Assembly: GCA_023700845.1 (NCBI GenBank)
Contig: JAMPYD010000049.1
Location: 1 to 9,400, forward strand
Reading direction: 5' to 3'
Length of the DNA stretch: 9,400 nucleotides
Origin: Elusimicrobiota bacterium
Lineage (GTDB): Bacteria; Elusimicrobiota; Elusimicrobia; UBA1565; UBA9628
Shown piece after piece: positions 5,611-9,400 of the stretch (the stretch's first letter is position 1; every line of letters begins with the position of its first letter). The notes below the pieces were generated by a model. It made no database searches. It saw only the letters and a program-made list of their open reading frames with translations, and was not told the DNA's origin. The position numbers were made by a program, and so were the translations under genes.

Positions 5611-6935
5611 TGCGACTGCTCCCGCTCGTCTTGACCGCCTGCGTCGCGTTTCCCGCGAGCGCCGCGACCCCGCGCTCCGGCGCCAAGCGCCCGGCCCGCA
5701 AGGCCGCGCCCGCCAAGCCGGCGCCCGCCAAGGCCGCCCCCGCCGAAGCGCCCCGCGAGTCCGCCGCTCCGGCGGCCGCCGGGGACGCGCTCGACGAGAT
5801 CTCGCTGTTCGGCCTGGGCGCGGATCTCGTCTCCCAGGAGAACGGCCTCGTCGTCTCCTTCGTGCGGCCCGGCTCGCGCGCGGAGCAGGCCGGGCTCAAG
5901 GCCGGCGACCAGCTGCTGCGCGCGGACGGCGCCGCCTCGTCGCGCGCCAAGGTCGCGTCCGCGCTCCGCTCCTGGACGCCCGGCACGCGCCTGCCGCTCG
6001 TCGTCCGCCGCGGCCTCGAGGTCGTCTCGCTGGCCACCCCCGCTATTCCGCCGGCCCGCGATTACGCGCGCGGCGACAAGGATCTCTCCGAGCACGAGCG
6101 CGCCCTGGCCGGCGAGCGCTCCGCCCAGGCGGCCTCCGGCGGCCGCGCCGTCGTCAAGGCCGTCGGCCCGCTCACCGTCCCGGTCCGCGCCGACCAGGGG
6201 CTGTGGGTGCGCTTTCCGAAGGGCCTGCCCGCGGGCCTCAAGAAGGGCGACGAGATCGTCGCCGAGGCCGCCACCGGCCTGACGGTGGACGCCTCGCTCG
6301 ACTTCCTGGCCGTGCCTCCCGGCTCCAAGCTCCGCGCGCGCGTCCTCGAGGCCGTGGACGACGGCCAGGCCCGCACCGTGCGCCTGGCCTTCTACGCGCT
6401 CGACCTCGCCGGCGGCGGGACCTACACGACCCTCGGCCACGCGACCGCCGTCTCCGGCGACCAGCGCATGGCCCGCGTCGGCGCGGGCGGCACCCTCGTC
6501 GCCGCCGCTCCGCTTCCCGACGCCAAGCGCCGCGCCCTCGAGCCCGTGCTCGACGCGGACGCGCGCCTGCGCGTGCGGCTCATCGAGCCTCTCGTCATCG
6601 AGGAGCCTCCGTCGTACTGGCGCGCGGGCCCCGGCCTGTGGGTGAAGACCGTCGAGGACGGCGGACGCCGCCTCTTCGAGGTCACGCACGCCGTCGCCGG
6701 CCGCTCGGCGGAGAGCGCCGGGCTGAAGGTGGGCGACCGCCTCGACGCCATCGGCGGAAAGCCCACGGAGAAGATGGACTTCGCCGAGGCCGTCGACCGC
6801 CTCTACGGCGCGCCGGGCTCCGACGTCGAGGTGTCCGTCCTCCGCGGCAAGAGCCAGTCCCACAAGCTCAAGCGCGGCCTGCGCTGGGCCGCCGGAAAGT
6901 CGACGCCTCTGCCCCCCGCCTACAACGCCCAGTAG
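5607..6935 (+). CDS. Exported protein with two PDZ domains and no protease domain
   Basis: The product has 442 residues. An N-terminal export signal runs to about residue 19 (cleavage after PASA). A lipobox-like LTAC at 9-12 makes a lipoprotein possible, though the signal would be very short. A Lys/Ala/Pro linker follows (22-50), containing three five-residue repeats. PDZ1 spans about 65-142, with the core SRAEQAGLKAGDQLL. A middle strand-rich region (about 150-335) includes LWVRF (199-203) and VPPGSKLRARV, loosely like the beta modules of VirB10/TrbI-type envelope proteins; this resemblance is weak. PDZ2 spans about 341-425, with SAESAGLKVGDRLDAIGG. There is no trypsin-like, site-2 or C-terminal-processing protease domain, so it is not HtrA, RseP or CtpA. 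It more likely binds peptide tails or works as a scaffold. The start ATG overlaps the previous stop (ATGA) and has a strong ribosome site. Confidence 0.85.
   Translation: MMRLLPLVLTACVAFPASAATPRSGAKRPARKAAPAKPAPAKAAPAEAPRESAAPAAAGDALDEISLFGLGADLVSQENGLVVSFVRPGSRAEQAGLKAGDQLLRADGAASSRAKVASALRSWTPGTRLPLVVRRGLEVVSLATPAIPPARDYARGDKDLSEHERALAGERSAQAASGGRAVVKAVGPLTVPVRADQGLWVRFPKGLPAGLKKGDEIVAEAATGLTVDASLDFLAVPPGSKLRARVLEAVDDGQARTVRLAFYALDLAGGGTYTTLGHATAVSGDQRMARVGAGGTLVAAAPLPDAKRRALEPVLDADARLRVRLIEPLVIEEPPSYWRAGPGLWVKTVEDGGRRLFEVTHAVAGRSAESAGLKVGDRLDAIGGKPTEKMDFAEAVDRLYGAPGSDVEVSVLRGKSQSHKLKRGLRWAAGKSTPLPPAYNAQ
5700..5744 (+). repeat. Three 15-bp tandem units encoding KAAPA / KPAPA / KAAPA
   Basis: Units AAGGCCGCGCCCGCC, AAGCCGGCGCCCGCC and AAGGCCGCCCCCGCC lie head to tail and encode residues 32-46 of the PDZ protein's linker, with a fourth, diverged unit (starting GAA) after them. 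This is a flexible basic linker of the kind that spans the cell wall or spaces domains. Slippage could change its length between strains. Confidence 0.7.
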
Positions 6936-6938
6936 CGG

Positions 6939-6970
6939 GCTCGCGCCGGATTTATCGCGCGGCTTCGAGC
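6939..6970. terminator. Hairpin between convergent genes, possible weak terminator
   Basis: GCTCG (6939-6943) and GCCG (6945-6948) pair with CGGC (6960-6963) and CGAGC (6966-6970), leaving an 11-base loop and a small asymmetric bulge. It spans the 16-nt gap between the PDZ gene stop and the convergent kinase-TPR stop. The TPR stop codon lies in the loop. There is no T-run after it on either strand, so intrinsic termination would be weak. Rho or transcript collision may end both operons instead. Confidence 0.3.
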
Positions 6971-7737
6971 TTAGACAGAAGCTTCTTCGCGTCGGCGAGG
7001 TTGTCGGGATACTCGGCCGGGTCGGCGGGATCCTTCGTCGCCTCGACCATCTTCAGCACGCGGATCGCGTCGTCCTTGCGGCCGAAATGGAGGTAGGCCT
7101 CGGCCAGCGGCTGATGGTTCGCGGTGTAGCGCGGCGACAGGCGCAGCGCCGTCTCGAACTCCTCGAGCGCCTTCTTCTTGTCCCCGCCGACGAAGCCCGG
7201 CACCTGCCACAGGATCTCGCCGAGCACGTTGTGCGCCCCGCCGTGGGACGGGTCGAGGCGGAGCACCTCCGCCATCTCCTTCTTGAGCGGCTTGATGATG
7301 AACAGCGCCTTCATCAGGCCCTTGGTCTCGCCCCAGCGGCCGATCCCCACGCCGAGCCAGAAGTGGGCGTCGGCGACGCCTGACGACAGCGCCACCGACC
7401 TTTCGCAGTCCCCCTTGGCCGACTCGTACAGGGCGAGCTTGTCCGAGCGCTTCTCCTTGCGCTCCGAGAGGCGGATTTTGGCCCGGCACAGGCGCCACAG
7501 GTAGCCGGCCTTCCAGCCCTCGCCCTCGCCGACGGCCTCGCTCTCGAGAGCCTCCTTGAGCCCGGCGATGTTCTTCTCGAGGTTGTCGTCGAGATGGCGC
7601 TGATAATACTGTGCGTCGAACGATTCCGGCGCGGGGAGCTTGTTCGCCCGGGCGGGCAGGGCCAGAAGTGAAAATACCGCAATGCCTGACACCGCCATCG
7701 CGGCGGCCTTGGCGGCCCAGCGGGCGGCGCGGGCCAT
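6952..7737 (-). other. TPR portion of the fusion, possibly a separate exported protein with an internal start
   Basis: If translated alone, this part could start at ATG 7737 (261 residues) or ATG 7698 (248 residues). From 7737 the N-terminus is a textbook signal peptide: basic residues (MARAARWAAK), a hydrophobic core (IAVFSLLAL) and a PARA|N cleavage site. Yet the same residues also align with the last helix of glycerate kinases. A weak AAGG sits 8 bases before 7698; nothing precedes 7737. The mature part has two cysteines (434 and 461 in fusion numbering) and TPR-like helices. The block HFWLGVGIGRWGE to KPLKKEM, then LDPSHGGAH, recalls TPR proteins related to eukaryotic RMDN/FAM82. That likeness is from memory and is family-level only. 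Function unknown. Confidence 0.45.
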
Positions 7738-8787
7738 GGAGTCGGCCGGGGTCGCGGCGCCGGCGTCGGCGAAGGAGACGGCCTTCCGGAACGGCCACGC
7801 GGCGCTCTCCACCTGGCCGGCGACGGCGACGCAGGGCACGCCGGCTTTCTTCGCGGCGCGGGCCAAAACGACGGGCGCCTTGCCGAACAGGCTCGTCTTG
7901 TCGAGGCGGCCCTCGGCGGTGACGACCAGGTCCGCGGCCTTGAGGGCCTTGAGCGCGCCCGTCTTGTCCAGGATCCAGGAGGCCCCCGGCACGAGCTCCG
8001 CGTCCGCGAACGCGAGCAGGCCGGCGCCGAGGCCGCCCGCCGCGCCCGCGCCCGGCTTGGAGGCCACGCAGACCTTCAGGTCGCGGCACAGCGCGACCCC
8101 CCAGACCGCGAGCGCCTCCTCGATCCTGCGGACCTGCGCGGGGGTCGCCCCCTTCTGGGGCCCGAACACGCGCGCCGAGCCCTTGGGACCGAGAAGCGGG
8201 TTGGTCACGTCGGACAGCGCGATCACCTTCACGCCGGACAACAGCGCGCGCGCCGGGCGGGCGTCGATCGAGCACAGCCGCGGCAGGCCGACGACGCCGT
8301 CGGGCAGCTCGCGGCCGTCGCAATCGAGGAGCCGCGCGCCGAGGGCGCGCGCCATGCCCGCCCCGCCGTCGCTCGAGGCGGTGCCGCCCATGCCGACGAT
8401 GATCGTGCGCGCGCCGCGGCGGACGGCGTCGCGGATCAGGTCCCCGGTGCCTCGCGACGTCGCCTCCATCGGGCGGCGCCGGCCGGGCGGGACCAGGGCC
8501 AGGCCCGAGGCCCGGGCCATCTCGATGACGGCGAGCTTCTTCGCGGCGATCCAGAGGTAGGAGGCGCGCCGGCGCTCGCCGAGGGGACCCCGCGCGGGCG
8601 CCGAGACGAGGGTTCCGCCCTGCGCCTCGCGCAGGGCGTCGATGGTGCCGTCCCCGCCGTCGGCGACGGGGATGGAGACGATCTCGGCGTCCTTGAAAAC
8701 GGCGCGGACGCCGCGGGCCAGGGCCCGAGCGGCGTCCACGCACGACAAAGACCCCTTGAATGCGTTAGGGGCGACGAGGACCTTCAA
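6952..8787 (-). CDS. glxK: Glycerate kinase fused in frame to a signal-anchor helix and TPR domain
   Basis: One frame of 611 residues. Residues 1-366 are a GarK/GlxK-type glycerate kinase, which phosphorylates glycerate to 2-phosphoglycerate using ATP. Motifs: VLVAPNAFKGSLS (3-15), PVADGGDGT (40-48), SRGTGDLI (111-118), GMGGTASSDGGAGM (132-145), SDVTNPLLG (192-200), GPQKGA (209-214), GAGAAGGLGAG (246-256) and TAEGRLDKTSLFGK (290-303). The family usually ends near residue 375-380. Here no stop occurs: a hydrophobic helix (about 364-380) ending in ARA (379-381) leads into a TPR region (about 390-607) with DPSHGGAHNVLGE (512-524) and KKALEEFETALRLSP (538-552). TTG at 8787 is chosen because it gives the family's MKVLVAP N-terminus and lies 2 nt after the dehydrogenase stop. 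The frame is open to an ATG at 8985, but that would run deep inside the dehydrogenase. A lost stop codon or sequencing error remains possible. Confidence 0.82.
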   Translation of the reverse strand: MKVLVAPNAFKGSLSCVDAARALARGVRAVFKDAEIVSIPVADGGDGTIDALREAQGGTLVSAPARGPLGERRRASYLWIAAKKLAVIEMARASGLALVPPGRRRPMEATSRGTGDLIRDAVRRGARTIIVGMGGTASSDGGAGMARALGARLLDCDGRELPDGVVGLPRLCSIDARPARALLSGVKVIALSDVTNPLLGPKGSARVFGPQKGATPAQVRRIEEALAVWGVALCRDLKVCVASKPGAGAAGGLGAGLLAFADAELVPGASWILDKTGALKALKAADLVVTAEGRLDKTSLFGKAPVVLARAAKKAGVPCVAVAGQVESAAWPFRKAVSFADAGAATPADSMARAARWAAKAAAMAVSGIAVFSLLALPARANKLPAPESFDAQYYQRHLDDNLEKNIAGLKEALESEAVGEGEGWKAGYLWRLCRAKIRLSERKEKRSDKLALYESAKGDCERSVALSSGVADAHFWLGVGIGRWGETKGLMKALFIIKPLKKEMAEVLRLDPSHGGAHNVLGEILWQVPGFVGGDKKKALEEFETALRLSPRYTANHQPLAEAYLHFGRKDDAIRVLKMVEATKDPADPAEYPDNLADAKKLLSKLEAAR

Positions 8788-8789
8788 TC

Positions 8790-9400
<611 letters not shown>

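Noticed and set aside
4995..6863. Very long antisense reading frame (622 codons) opposite the cysteine-rich and PDZ genes
   Set aside because: It crosses two well-supported genes with signal peptide and PDZ motifs, and its product is Gly/Arg/Ala-rich with no recognisable motif. Long antisense frames are expected at this GC content.
5607..6935. PDZ protein as a DegP/HtrA-type protease
   Set aside because: No trypsin-like domain or GNSGG-type active site is present anywhere in the protein.
6971..8743. Second minus-strand frame of 590 codons within the kinase-TPR gene
   Set aside because: Arg/Gly-rich shadow lacking motifs; the overlapping frame holds every glycerate kinase signature.

Overview
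This is a 9.4 kb stretch of gene-dense, very GC-rich chromosomal DNA (strong G/C preference at third codon positions). It appears to come from a diderm bacterium: two proteins carry export signals and there is a PDZ-containing envelope protein. The lineage cannot be fixed from the sequence. High-GC environmental groups such as Elusimicrobiota or deltaproteobacteria-like phyla would fit, but that is a guess. No rRNA, tRNA, CRISPR array, insertion sequence or phage gene is visible. No gene-free stretch exceeds about 20 bases.

Left block (1-2809, + strand): the 3' end of folK (folate synthesis), panB, a membrane-anchored alpha/beta hydrolase, and panC. Every junction overlaps (11, 4 and 4 nt), so this is a tightly coupled vitamin operon. 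PanB uses the folate cofactor 5,10-methylene-tetrahydrofolate to make ketopantoate, and PanC joins pantoate to beta-alanine. The hydrolase between them has no obvious pathway role.

Middle block (2790-6935, + strand): a promoter-like TTGACA-17-TACTAT sequence spans the panC 3' end, and its predicted start point lies almost on the next ATG. Three overlapping genes follow: a stub with two membrane helices, a HAMP domain and no output domain; a 731-residue exported protein with eight cysteines and a basic Lys/Ala/Pro tail; and an exported protein with two PDZ domains and no protease domain. I recognise none of the three as a named system, and together they look like an uncharacterised envelope module. 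This is the best candidate for something undescribed.

Right block (6952-9400, - strand): convergent with the middle block across a 16-nt gap. It holds the C-terminal half of a glutamate dehydrogenase and, 2 nt after its stop, a 611-residue reading frame. That frame begins as a glycerate kinase (TTG start) and continues without a stop through a signal-peptide-like helix into a TPR protein. It is either a genuine cytoplasmic-kinase/periplasmic-TPR fusion, two genes nested in one frame, or a lost stop codon.
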